A DNA stretch of 32,696 nucleotides. Source: Flavobacterium sp. MedPE-SWcel (GTDB lineage: Bacteria > Bacteroidota > Bacteroidia > Flavobacteriales > Flavobacteriaceae). The notes below the pieces were generated by a model. It was not told where the DNA came from. It ran no database searches and was given only the letters and a program-made list of their open reading frames with translations. Shown in pieces: positions 1 through 7,669 of the stretch. The DNA is taken from positions 1 to 32,696 of the forward strand of contig MPCW01000019.1 in NCBI GenBank assembly GCA_001874325.1. The letters are read 5' to 3'. Each line of letters starts with the position of its first letter. Within the stretch, counting starts at the first letter, position 1. Position numbers and translations under genes: made by a program.

Positions 1-174
1 ATTTCTATTGTATTAAATCTAATATTACATTATATTTATAGTGATATCTTTCTTTTATATGAGTTTAACTTTAAGTATCAATTATTAGTTTCTTTTTTTA
101 GTATAATACCTGGGAGTATAATTTATTTTATTTATTCAATTAGCAAAAAATATATTATTAAAGATAATGAATAA
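1..174 (+). CDS. C-terminal fragment of a membrane protein (partial at window edge)
   Basis: Frame 1 is open from the first base to a TAA at 172-174, giving 57 residues that end in KKYIIKDNE. The visible part is very hydrophobic, with two likely membrane segments separated by a short charged stretch (YEFNFKYQ). This looks like the tail of a polytopic inner-membrane protein whose start lies outside the window. The stop overlaps the start of the next gene (ATG at 167) by eight bases, so the two are probably translated together. The family cannot be named from this fragment. Confidence 0.55.
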   Translation: MSIVLNLILHYIYSDIFLLYEFNFKYQLLVSFFSIIPGSIIYFIYSISKKYIIKDNE

Positions 175-718
175 AATTCTAATAATTATTTCAACTATTC
201 TTCTTCTTATAGTTATACCTTTCGATGTAAACTATTTAAACTATAGTTCTCCTATAGAATATAGCAATTATAAAAATATTTCCTTAGAAGACTTCAAAGG
301 ATTGAATCGTATTAATAATACATTAGATGGATCTAATGAATTTGCTTTTATAAATACTGAAATTAAATTTATAGGAGATGATTACCCTTATGTAAAGACT
401 TTTTTTCACCCATCTAGATCATATGTATATGATGATAATAAAAATTTAATAGGTAATAGAAAATTATTAACTCATGAACTTTATCACTTTCATATTACAG
501 AGTATATTGCAAGGAAAATGAGAAAAGAAATTACTAAGATTAAAAATAATAAAGAAGAAGTTAATATTTCGAAATTAATGGAGTTTTATAAAGAAGAAGA
601 AAATAAAATGCAAAAACGTTATGATGAAGAAACCTATCATAGTTACTACATCGGAGAGCAATTAAAATGGCAAAAAAATATTGATAGTCTTTTAAACACA
701 TTAAAAAAATATAAATAA
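167..718 (+). CDS. DUF922-like putative zinc metalloprotease, membrane-anchored or secreted
   Basis: This 183-residue protein has an N-terminal hydrophobic segment (about residues 3-19) that can act as a signal peptide or anchor. Residues 103-107 read HELYH, an HExxH zinc-binding motif, and further on comes YDEETYH (152-158) followed by a W at 168. That arrangement, HExxHF then YD.ET.H then W, resembles the DUF922 family, which is thought to be a zinc protease; the assignment rests on memory of the pattern. Catalysis and substrate are unknown. It starts inside the end of the upstream membrane-protein gene and is followed after five bases by a lipoprotein gene, so it is probably part of the operon running to terC. 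Confidence 0.6.
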   Translation: MNKILIIISTILLLIVIPFDVNYLNYSSPIEYSNYKNISLEDFKGLNRINNTLDGSNEFAFINTEIKFIGDDYPYVKTFFHPSRSYVYDDNKNLIGNRKLLTHELYHFHITEYIARKMRKEITKIKNNKEEVNISKLMEFYKEEENKMQKRYDEETYHSYYIGEQLKWQKNIDSLLNTLKKYK

Positions 719-723
719 AAGTA

Positions 724-1488
724 ATGAATAAATTAATCAAATTTTCAATAGTAATATCCATCCTCTTATTAAGTTCATGTAAAGAAGATGATTCTGAAAA
801 ATACAAACTTAATAAACCTGTCTGGGATATAGAAGATTATAAAAGTGTAACCAGTGATATTATCTATAATACGCCTGATGGAGAGCTACTTCCAACATTT
901 TCAAGTAATCCAGCATTATTTAATAAAATTGTAGACAAAAATAATATATCAAAAGTTTTAGATGATGAAAATTTAGGATTAGACTATAGAGAAAAATATG
1001 GAGAAAAATTATTTGATATATGGAGAAATATGCATGGAGAATATTTAGATACCGATAGACAAGACAAATTTATTTATCCCATAGAAATTGTAAAACTTAA
1101 AGAATGGGGATATTTTATACAGATAAAATATTTTAAATTGGGTAATGATGCAATTATTAAAAATGCAGTAGACCCTGATGGGGCTAGTGTACAAAATCTT
1201 ATAAAGTCAAATGAGCAAGTCGCTGTGGATAATTTTGAATTAACTATATCCTTTCTAACAAATGAAAGCTCTTTAAACGACAAAGCTTGTAATGAGTATA
1301 GTGCTTTTTTAATAAATAACTATAGAAATTTATCTAAAACGTTTCCTAAAGCAAATTATAATTCTTTAATAAAAACAATTGATAATATTCTAAAAAAAAT
1401 AAACTCTACGAGTCTTAAAGAAGCTTTAAATTTAATAAAAGAAGAAATTAATGCTAAATCAATTGAAACAAATGATTTAGCTAGTTAA
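724..1488 (+). CDS. Hypothetical lipoprotein
   Basis: The 254-residue product begins with a classic lipoprotein signal: a Lys near the N-terminus, a hydrophobic core and a lipobox LLSSC with the modified Cys at residue 19, followed by an acidic KEDD. It should be a lipid-anchored envelope protein. The C-terminal third (after about residue 185) is helical and Lys/Asn-rich. No family was recognised. The gene sits five bases after the DUF922-like gene and two bases before the DUF6095 gene, so it is co-transcribed with them. The DNA is especially AT-rich here. Confidence 0.6.
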   Translation: MNKLIKFSIVISILLLSSCKEDDSEKYKLNKPVWDIEDYKSVTSDIIYNTPDGELLPTFSSNPALFNKIVDKNNISKVLDDENLGLDYREKYGEKLFDIWRNMHGEYLDTDRQDKFIYPIEIVKLKEWGYFIQIKYFKLGNDAIIKNAVDPDGASVQNLIKSNEQVAVDNFELTISFLTNESSLNDKACNEYSAFLINNYRNLSKTFPKANYNSLIKTIDNILKKINSTSLKEALNLIKEEINAKSIETNDLAS

Positions 1489-1490
1489 AA

Positions 1491-1709
1491 ATGGGAACAG
1501 ATAGAAAAATATTAGCTAAAGGACTTAGGTATATGGGGTGGTCATTACCCTTATTGTTTATGGGTCCTACAATTATAAATAGTTCTTTTAAAAATCAAGA
1601 TCATCCATTTTACATTCCAGTATTAGGTTTAGGCATTATTTTCTGTGTAGTAGCTATTTACCTTATTTTTTTAGGACTAAAAACAGTTATGAAAAGCTTA
1701 TTTGGATAA
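1491..1709 (+). CDS. DUF6095 family small membrane protein
   Basis: This 72-residue protein has two predicted membrane helices (about residues 15-30 and 41-65). The flanking motifs KGLRYMGWSLPLLFMGP and FLGLKTVMKSLF are, from memory, characteristic of the flavobacterial family DUF6095. The function is unknown. It lies between a lipoprotein gene (two-base gap) and the DUF1572 gene (three-base gap) in a tight operon, an arrangement that suggests an envelope-related or housekeeping role without proving it. Confidence 0.7.
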   Translation: MGTDRKILAKGLRYMGWSLPLLFMGPTIINSSFKNQDHPFYIPVLGLGIIFCVVAIYLIFLGLKTVMKSLFG

Positions 1710-1712
1710 ATT

Positions 1713-2297
1713 ATGAATGTATCTGAATATTATATAGAAAGTGTAAAAAAGCAATTTTTGTACTATAAAACAATTGCAGAAAAGGCTATGGATCAATTAG
1801 AACCAGAGCAGCTTTTTTATACTAATGATAACGATACTAATAGTATTGCCGTAATAGTAAAACATCTATATGGTAATATGCTTTCGCGATGGACAGACTT
1901 TTTAACCACAGATGGTGAGAAAGAATGGCGAAATCGTGATGATGAGTTTGAAAATGACTGGGATAATAAAGAACTATTAATGCAAAAATGGGAAGAAGGC
2001 TGGAAATGTCTTTTTACAGCATTAGATAGTATTACTCCTGAAAACTTAAATAGTATAATATATATTCGTAATGAAGGTCATGCAGTAATAGAGGCTATAA
2101 ATCGTCAATTAGCGCATTATCCATATCATATTGGTCAAATAATATTTTATGCTAAACAATTAAAATCAGAGTCTTGGAATAGTTTATCTATACCAAAAAA
2201 TCAATCAAAAGATTATAATAAAGAAAAGTTTACTTCAGATAAAACAGATCGAAATTTTATTGACGAAGCACTTAAAAAATTAAATAATTTAGAATAA
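1713..2297 (+). CDS. DUF1572 family protein (DinB-like four-helix fold)
   Basis: The 194-residue product matches the DUF1572 pattern. Its N-terminus is YYIESVKKQFLYYKTIAEKAM, followed by NSIAVIVKHLYGNMLSRWTDFL at about residues 43-64 and NRQLAHYPYHIGQIIFYAKQL near residues 130-150. DUF1572 belongs to the DinB/YfiT metal-binding four-helix superfamily. The His residues in KHLYGN and in AHYPYHIGQ are the likely metal ligands. The biochemical role is unknown; bacillithiol- or thiol-transfer activities are known for some relatives. It overlaps the next lipoprotein gene by one base (TAATG), which indicates translational coupling. Confidence 0.75.
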   Translation: MNVSEYYIESVKKQFLYYKTIAEKAMDQLEPEQLFYTNDNDTNSIAVIVKHLYGNMLSRWTDFLTTDGEKEWRNRDDEFENDWDNKELLMQKWEEGWKCLFTALDSITPENLNSIIYIRNEGHAVIEAINRQLAHYPYHIGQIIFYAKQLKSESWNSLSIPKNQSKDYNKEKFTSDKTDRNFIDEALKKLNNLE

Positions 2298-2671
2298 TGA
2301 AGAAGTTATTGTTATACATTCCTGTACTTTGTTTACTGGTATCTTGCTACAATCAAGAACGTAAATGTAAAGACTTTAAAACAGGTAAATTTAAGTTTGA
2401 ATATGAAATTGATGGAGAAAAGAAAGTAACTTACTTTGAACGTAATGATGAAATTGAAGTTGAAACATTTGAAGGAAAAACAGATACGGCTTCTATACGT
2501 TGGATAAACGATTGTGAGTATGTTTTAGAGAAAATACACCCTAAAAATATGCAAGAAAAGAAGGCTGTACACATGAAAATATTGACTACAAAGAAAGATT
2601 CTTATACTTTTGAGTTTTCTATTGTAGGCGATAGCAACAAACAAAAAGGAATTGTTACAAAAATAAATTAA
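2297..2671 (+). CDS. Small lipoprotein upstream of terC
   Basis: This 124-residue protein has a lipoprotein signal (hydrophobic core and lipobox LLVSC, Cys at residue 17). The rest looks like a small beta-rich domain, with FKFEYEIDGEKKVTYF and DTASIRWINDCEYVL as strand-like segments. Similar small flavobacterial proteins next to terC have sometimes been labelled as DNA topoisomerase IV; nothing here supports an enzymatic topoisomerase role. Its start overlaps the DUF1572 stop by one base, and terC follows after nine bases. Confidence 0.6.
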   Translation: MKKLLLYIPVLCLLVSCYNQERKCKDFKTGKFKFEYEIDGEKKVTYFERNDEIEVETFEGKTDTASIRWINDCEYVLEKIHPKNMQEKKAVHMKILTTKKDSYTFEFSIVGDSNKQKGIVTKIN

Positions 2672-2680
2672 ACACCAACT

Positions 2681-3451
2681 ATGGAATTTTTAACTAGCCC
2701 TGATACTTGGATAGCATTATTAACCCTTACATTTTTAGAAATTGTATTAGGTATAGATAACATTATCTTTATCTCTATAGTAACAGGTAAATTACCCGAA
2801 GAAAAACGAAAAAAAGCAACTAGAATAGGTTTACTATTAGCAATGTTTATGCGTGTTGCATTACTATTTGGAATTACATTGTTAATAGCAATGAAAGAAC
2901 CTTGGCTTACTATAGATTGGGGCTTCTTTAGCGCTAGCTTTTCAGGACAAGCATTTATACTTCTTGGCGGAGGATTATTTTTGATATATAAGAGTACCAA
3001 AGAAATTCATGAAAAAGTAGATCACAAAGGAGAGGAAGAGGAGACAATGAGTAACGCTGCTAAGAAGTCATTTAGCAATGTTATAGTACAAATATTACTT
3101 ATAGACCTTATTTTCTCTGTAGATTCTATACTTACAGCTGTAGGTATGACTAATGGACTAGAAGGAGCATTATATATAATGATTACAGCAGTAATAATAT
3201 CAGTAGGTGTTATGATGCTATTTGCCGTGCCGGTAGGTAATTTTGTGAATAAAAACCCATCAATACAAATACTAGGTCTTGCATTCTTAATATTAATAGG
3301 TTTTATGCTTATTACAGAGAGTATGCACTTATCTCATGCACAACTAGCAGGACAACATGTAGGAGCAGTGCCTAAAGGCTATCTATACTTCGCTATTGCT
3401 TTTTCATTAGCAGTAGAATTCTTAAATATGAAGATGAGAAAGAAAAAATAA
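2681..3451 (+). CDS. TerC family integral membrane protein
   Basis: The 256-residue polytopic membrane protein carries the TerC/YgjT/Alx signatures. Near residue 20 it has EIVLGIDNIIF and around residue 145 LIDLIFSVDSI, each with conserved acidic residues inside membrane helices. It ends in the basic tail MKMRKKK. About seven hydrophobic helices are visible. TerC-family proteins are linked to metal-ion export, notably manganese, and to loading metals onto exported enzymes; which applies here cannot be read from sequence. It is the last gene of the upstream operon and is followed by an intrinsic terminator at 3476-3499. Confidence 0.88.
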   Translation: MEFLTSPDTWIALLTLTFLEIVLGIDNIIFISIVTGKLPEEKRKKATRIGLLLAMFMRVALLFGITLLIAMKEPWLTIDWGFFSASFSGQAFILLGGGLFLIYKSTKEIHEKVDHKGEEEETMSNAAKKSFSNVIVQILLIDLIFSVDSILTAVGMTNGLEGALYIMITAVIISVGVMMLFAVPVGNFVNKNPSIQILGLAFLILIGFMLITESMHLSHAQLAGQHVGAVPKGYLYFAIAFSLAVEFLNMKMRKKK

Positions 3452-3475
3452 TATTTTAAATATAATCAATGAAAT

Positions 3476-3499
3476 AGCCGCCTTTTAGGTGGCTTTTTT
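3476..3499 (+). terminator. Intrinsic terminator after terC
   Basis: The stem AGCCGCC (3476-3482) pairs with GGTGGCT (3488-3494), with one G-T wobble, across a five-base loop. A run of T follows at once. It closes the plus-strand operon that ends with terC. Confidence 0.8.
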
Positions 3500-3563
3500 A
3501 TTTAATTTAAGTAACACAACATAAAAAAGTTATAGGAATGAAAATACAGACTAATATCTTTCT

Positions 3564-3571
3564 TATTTTTG
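3564..3571 (+). promoter_or_regulatory. Candidate -7 promoter box for purC
   Basis: TATTTTTG fits the Bacteroidota -7 consensus TAnnTTTG exactly and lies 32 bases before the purC ATG. I see no convincing -33 TTG at the usual spacing, so the call rests on the -7 box and position. I recognised no purine riboswitch in this short leader. Confidence 0.5.
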
Positions 3572-3603
3572 CAGCTTAACTACAACAATATAACAACTAC
3601 AAC

Positions 3604-4551
3604 ATGAATGCTATAATCAATACAGATTTTAATTTTCCAGGACAAAAATCAGTTTACCGTGGTAAAGTAAGAGAAGTATATAATATTAACGACGAACTTT
3701 TGGTAATGGTTGCAACAGATAGGCTTTCAGCTTTTGATGTGGTTATGCCAAAAGGAGTACCATATAAAGGACAAATATTAAACCAGATTGCTACTAAGTT
3801 CATGCAACTTACAGAAGATATTGTACCTAACTGGCTTATTGATACTCCAGATCCAAGCGTAGCAGTGGGACATATATGTGAACCATTTAAAGTAGAAATG
3901 GTTATACGTGGTTATTTAGCAGGGCATGCAGCACGCGAGTATGCAGCAGGTAAGAGAACATTATGTGGTGTTAGCTTACCAGAAGGATTAAAAGAGAATG
4001 ATAAATTCGCTGAGCCTTTAATAACACCAACTACTAAGGCAGATAACGGTGAGCATGATATGGATATATCACGTGAAGATATTTTAGCTAATGGAGTGGT
4101 TACAGAAGAAGATTATATAGTATTAGAAAAGTACACTCGTGATTTATTTCAGAGAGGGACAGAGATAGCTGCATCTAGAGGTTTAATACTTGTAGATACC
4201 AAATATGAATTTGGACGCACTAAGGACGGTAGAATTGTACTTATAGATGAAATACATACTCCAGACTCTTCTCGTTATTTTTATGCAGATGGATACCAAG
4301 ACCGTCAAGATAAAGGAGAAGGCCAAAAACAACTAAGTAAAGAATTTGTTAGACAATGGCTTATTACTAACGGTTTTCAAGGAAAAGAAAATCAGCAAAT
4401 CCCTAATATGGACGAGGCATATATTGAAAGTGTATCAGAAAGATACATTGAATTATATGAAAAAATAATAGGAGAGAAGTTTGTTAAAGCTGATATATCT
4501 GACATTCAGAATAGAATAGAAAAAAATGTCACAGCATTTTTAAATAAATAA
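3604..4551 (+). CDS. purC: Phosphoribosylaminoimidazole-succinocarboxamide synthase
   Basis: PurC joins CAIR and aspartate with ATP to make SAICAR in cytosolic purine synthesis. The 315-residue protein has the expected landmarks: YRGKVREVY near residue 18 (nucleotide-binding loop), [30 protein letters not shown] around residue 98, [10 protein letters not shown] near residue 142, VDTKYEFG and the signature [13 protein letters not shown] near residue 220. The length fits the longer SAICAR synthases found in Bacteroidota and fungi. It appears to be a single-gene transcript with its own -7 box and a strong terminator, not part of a pur cluster within this window. Confidence 0.96.
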   Translation: MNAIINTDFNFPGQKSVYRGKVREVYNINDELLVMVATDRLSAFDVVMPKGVPYKGQILNQIATKFMQLTEDIVPNWLIDTPDPSVAVGHICEPFKVEMVIRGYLAGHAAREYAAGKRTLCGVSLPEGLKENDKFAEPLITPTTKADNGEHDMDISREDILANGVVTEEDYIVLEKYTRDLFQRGTEIAASRGLILVDTKYEFGRTKDGRIVLIDEIHTPDSSRYFYADGYQDRQDKGEGQKQLSKEFVRQWLITNGFQGKENQQIPNMDEAYIESVSERYIELYEKIIGEKFVKADISDIQNRIEKNVTAFLNK

Positions 4552-4573
4552 TTACATAGTCTATAGTGACTGT

Positions 4574-4609
4574 AAAAGAGGGGTATACCGTTGTATATCC
4601 CTCTTTTTT
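4574..4609 (+). terminator. Intrinsic terminator after purC
   Basis: AAAAGAGGGGTATA (4574-4587) pairs with TATATCCCTCTTTT (4594-4607), with one mismatch or wobble, across a six-base loop. The pairing ends in a T run. It lies 23 bases after the purC stop. Confidence 0.85.
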
Positions 4610-4779
4610 GTTCAATTTTCAACGAGTCTATTTTGTTAAAGTTTTGTTAAATCTAATTTTAACAGTAACGTTATATACATTGTGAGCGTCTATTAATTTA
4701 AACAGCCTAATCATCTGTTAATTTAAAAATAGTATATAAAAAACAATCATAAATCATTCATCATCAAATCATCACAATC

Positions 4780-5166
4780 ATGAAAAAAACGATCATTTAT
4801 TTAAGTCTTGCTCTTTTAGCCGTTGGAAATGTAACATTCGCATCTAACAACATCGAAACTACTCCAAAAGTAGAATCAACAGTTAAGTATAACGTAAGTA
4901 CTCCATTAGCAATGGCAATTTGCAAAGGAGATGTAGAAACAGTTAAGAAATTTATTGAATACGGAGTAGATGTAAACGAAAAGTCAAACGGTTTAACACC
5001 ACTTATGTTAGCCGCTCGTTATAACCAAGTAGAAATTATAAATATTTTGATAGAAAACAATGCTAGGTTAGACACAAAAGACGAAAGAGGTAATACAGCA
5101 TTAAAATATGCTGAACTCTTTAAAGCAAAAGATGCAGCTTTAGCTCTTAAAAATGCTAGAGCATAA
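4780..5166 (+). CDS. Small secreted ankyrin-repeat protein
   Basis: The 128-residue product has a signal peptide (MKKTIIYLSLALLAVGNVTFA, likely cleaved after about residue 21) and then about three ankyrin repeats. These are TPLAMAICKGDVETVKKFI (from about residue 41), LTPLMLAARYNQVEIINILI (about 74) and GNTALKYAELFKAKDAALAL (about 107). It should be a periplasmic or exported binding protein; the partner is unknown. It stands alone, with an unusually long upstream region (about 170 bases after the purC terminator) and an adenine/TCA-rich leader directly before the ATG. A hairpin at 5205-5236 ends the transcript. Confidence 0.82.
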   Translation: MKKTIIYLSLALLAVGNVTFASNNIETTPKVESTVKYNVSTPLAMAICKGDVETVKKFIEYGVDVNEKSNGLTPLMLAARYNQVEIINILIENNARLDTKDERGNTALKYAELFKAKDAALALKNARA

Positions 5167-5204
5167 AAACCTTATCATACTTTATTAATATTATTTTGAG
5201 TAAT

Positions 5205-5236
5205 AAAAAAGCACCATATAACTATGGTGCTTTTTT
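5205..5236. terminator. Bidirectional terminator between convergent genes
   Basis: AAAAAAGCACCATA (5205-5218) and TATGGTGCTTTTTT (5223-5236) form a perfect 14-base-pair stem with a four-base loop. The A run on one side and T run on the other make it usable for both the ankyrin gene (+) and the M42 peptidase gene (-). Confidence 0.88.
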
Positions 5237-5255
5237 TATTTATTTAAATGTTACT

Positions 5256-6344
5256 TTATTTAAAATAAGAAAATGTTTCTTCGTTTTCTATATTCAATAA
5301 CGTCTCATAAATTAATTTAATAACATTCTCTACATCATCACGGTGTACCATCTCTACAGTAGTATGCATATAACGTAGTGGTAATGATATTAATGCAGAT
5401 GCCACACCACCATTACTATAAGCAAAAGCATCAGTATCTGTACCTGTAACGCGAGATGAAGCTAACCTTTGGAAAGGTATTTCATTTTTAGTAGCTGTAT
5501 CTAATATTAATTCACGTAAATTATTTTGTACAGCAGGAGCATAGGTAACAACAGGACCATCACCAATTTTAGTTTCACCCTCAATACGCTTATCAATCAT
5601 AGGGGTAGTACTATCATGACATACATCTGTTACTATGGCAACATTAGGTTGTATCGTTTCAGTAATCATTTCAGCACCGCGAAGTCCTACTTCTTCTTGT
5701 ACAGAATTAGTTATATAAAGTCCAAAAGGTAATTTTTTCCCGTTTTCATGTAATAAACGAGCAACTTCAGCAATCATAAACCCACCAGCACGATTATCAA
5801 TAGCACGACAAACAAATTTATTGTCATTCAATACCATAAAATCGTCTGGGTATGTAATAACACAACCTACGTGTACGCCTAAAGCCTCAACTTCCTCTTT
5901 AGTGCTACAACCTAGATCTATAAAGATGTTTTCTAGCTTAGCAGGCTCTTCTTTACCGTTTTTTCTAGTATGTATAGCAGGCCATCCAAATACACCTTTT
6001 ACAATACCATTTTTGGTATGAATGTTGACACGCTTAGAAGGAGCAATCATATGATCTGAACCGCCATTACGAATAACATATACTAAACCATTATCTGTAA
6101 TATAATTTACATACCATGAAATCTCATCAGAATGTCCTTCTATAACTACTTTAAAAGGCGCTTCTGGATTAATAACCCCAACAGCAGTACCATAAGTATC
6201 AGTAATAAAAGTATCTACGTATGGCTCTAGGTAGTCCATCCATATTTTTTGTCCTTCAGACTCAAACCCTGTTGGAGCAGCATTATTTAAATATTTTTCT
6301 AAAAAAGCGATTGAAGCATCGTTCAAAATAGATTTTGAAGCCAT
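5256..6344 (-). CDS. M42 family metallopeptidase (glutamyl aminopeptidase / CelM-like)
   Basis: The 362-residue protein is a cytosolic di-metal aminopeptidase of MEROPS family M42. The conserved metal and catalytic residues are in order: H71 in EGHSDEI, D183 in RAIDNRAGG, E217-E218 in SVQEEVGLRG, D240 in VTDVCHD and H327 in RYMHTTVEMV. Members form large tetrahedral assemblies that trim peptides; some were first described as endoglucanase CelM, but the sequence supports a peptidase. The start is an ATG at 6344. It is monocistronic, convergent with the ankyrin gene and divergent from the DUF4294 gene. Confidence 0.93.
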   Translation of the reverse strand: MASKSILNDASIAFLEKYLNNAAPTGFESEGQKIWMDYLEPYVDTFITDTYGTAVGVINPEAPFKVVIEGHSDEISWYVNYITDNGLVYVIRNGGSDHMIAPSKRVNIHTKNGIVKGVFGWPAIHTRKNGKEEPAKLENIFIDLGCSTKEEVEALGVHVGCVITYPDDFMVLNDNKFVCRAIDNRAGGFMIAEVARLLHENGKKLPFGLYITNSVQEEVGLRGAEMITETIQPNVAIVTDVCHDSTTPMIDKRIEGETKIGDGPVVTYAPAVQNNLRELILDTATKNEIPFQRLASSRVTGTDTDAFAYSNGGVASALISLPLRYMHTTVEMVHRDDVENVIKLIYETLLNIENEETFSYFK

Positions 6345-6370
6345 AATTGTTATTTTTTTCAGCTAAAATA

Positions 6371-6413
6371 TAAATTTGAAAACAGAGTTATAATATATAA
6401 ATGTATAAATTTG
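6371..6413 (+). promoter_or_regulatory. Two candidate -7 boxes upstream of the DUF4294 gene
   Basis: TAAATTTG occurs twice, at 6371-6378 and 6406-6413; both match TAnnTTTG exactly. The second lies 17 bases before the ATG at 6431 and downstream of the in-frame ATG at 6401, so transcripts from it could only use the 6431 start. Confidence 0.45.
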
Positions 6414-6430
6414 ATATAAATTTCTTTTTA

Positions 6431-7087
6431 ATGAAAGTACGGTTACTATTCTTTTTCCTGTTTTTATGTACTGCCACAGTACAATCACAAGAAATTATTA
6501 TTGATACTATAAAAAATGGTATCGAAAATGATTCTATTGTCTTTAATGTAGAAATGGAGGAGGTTGTAATATCTAATGTAAAAGACACAGTATCGGCTCT
6601 AGAACGAAAACGATTACTACGACTAAGAAGGAGAGTATTAAAAGTATATCCGTATGCTAAGGCGGCAGCCGAAAGGTTAACGTTGCTAAATACTACTATG
6701 GCTAAGCTAAAAACCAAAAGAGAAAAAAGAAGATATGCCAAAATAGTAGAGAAATATCTTGAAGAAGAATTTGAAGGTCGACTTAAAAAACTGTCTCGTA
6801 AGGATGGACAAATATTAGTAAAATTAATACATCGACAAACAGGAAAATCTACCTTTCATTTAATTAAAGAACATAAAAGTGGTTGGAAAGCATTTTGGTC
6901 CAATAAAATAGCTAAAATGTTTAGTATCGACTTAAAAACTACTTATAGTCCCGCTACTGTACCCGAAGATTATCTTATTGAAGGTTTTTTATTAAAAGCA
7001 TTTAAACAACATCGATTACGAAAACAAGATCCTGCTTTTGAAATTGATTATGTAGCCATTACTAAAAAATGGAAGCAGAAAGATTAA
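6431..7087 (+). CDS. DUF4294 domain-containing exported protein
   Basis: From the ATG at 6431 the product has 218 residues and a clean signal peptide (MKVRLLFFFLFLCTATVQSQ). An in-frame ATG ten codons upstream (6401) would add an acidic, poorly fitting leader, so I prefer 6431. The body has a strongly basic central region (ERKRLLRLRRRVLKVYPYAKAA) and the segment RQTGKSTFHLIKEHKSGWKAFW, which match my memory of DUF4294, a Bacteroidota family of unknown function. It should be periplasmic or outer-membrane associated. It is divergent from the M42 peptidase gene with a short shared upstream region. Confidence 0.8.
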   Translation: MKVRLLFFFLFLCTATVQSQEIIIDTIKNGIENDSIVFNVEMEEVVISNVKDTVSALERKRLLRLRRRVLKVYPYAKAAAERLTLLNTTMAKLKTKREKRRYAKIVEKYLEEEFEGRLKKLSRKDGQILVKLIHRQTGKSTFHLIKEHKSGWKAFWSNKIAKMFSIDLKTTYSPATVPEDYLIEGFLLKAFKQHRLRKQDPAFEIDYVAITKKWKQKD

Positions 7088-7162
7088 TAATATAATTGCA
7101 ATCTTAAAGTTTTTTTAATAAATAGTTGCTTTAATTTTAACACCTATTTGAAAATAATATTA

Positions 7163-7170
7163 GAATTTTG
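7163..7170 (+). promoter_or_regulatory. Near-consensus -7 box upstream of the 7208 gene
   Basis: GAATTTTG matches TAnnTTTG at all but the first base and sits 37 bases before the next ATG. A TTG lies at 7148-7150, but the spacing is shorter than usual. The call is weak. Confidence 0.25.
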
Positions 7171-7207
7171 CGCCGTCAAATAACCCCGCAAACTTATAAT
7201 AGTAATA

Positions 7208-7567
7208 ATGATAACCCCTGAGGAAATAGAAGTAAAAATTGAATTTGAGACTAATGTGTTTGACCTAAAATCATTATTAATCACTAGAAATATAGACGTT
7301 AATAGATATGAGTCAATAGGAGCAGGGTTTTATCATCAATATGAAGATTGTTATGATGCCTCTATTATTTGTATTGATCGTGTGAAATTTTTAAAAAGAG
7401 AACCTTACATTATTAAGATTATCCTAGAAGATTTTACAAATGAGGAATATACTCTTTTTCGTGAAAAATTTGAAACAGTAATGGCTCCTAATAATAGGAG
7501 ATATTACGACTTAAATATAGATACTGTTATACTACAAAGCGAGATTAATAAGCTTATTAATACATAA
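7208..7567 (+). CDS. Hypothetical protein, 119 residues
   Basis: This soluble-looking protein has no signal peptide or membrane segment. It is acidic and mixed alpha/beta in appearance, beginning MITPEEIEVKIEFETNVFDL and ending in a short helix SEINKLINT. No family was recognised. The reading frame has normal codon use for the window and no overlapping alternative, and the gene has about 100 bases of non-coding DNA on either side, so it is probably a single-gene transcript. No function is proposed. Confidence 0.55.
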   Translation: MITPEEIEVKIEFETNVFDLKSLLITRNIDVNRYESIGAGFYHQYEDCYDASIICIDRVKFLKREPYIIKIILEDFTNEEYTLFREKFETVMAPNNRRYYDLNIDTVILQSEINKLINT

Positions 7568-7669
7568 CTAGACAATATTAAGTTAAACTTTATTTAAAAT
7601 ATTTTGTTTTTTGGTAGGGAAATTAACATTTAACCTGTTTAAAAAACAATAACTAATAAATTTTAACTT

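Noticed and set aside
2681..3451. Tellurite-resistance operon around terC
   Set aside because: No terB, terD, terE, terZ or related genes flank it; standalone TerC proteins are common and tied to metal handling.
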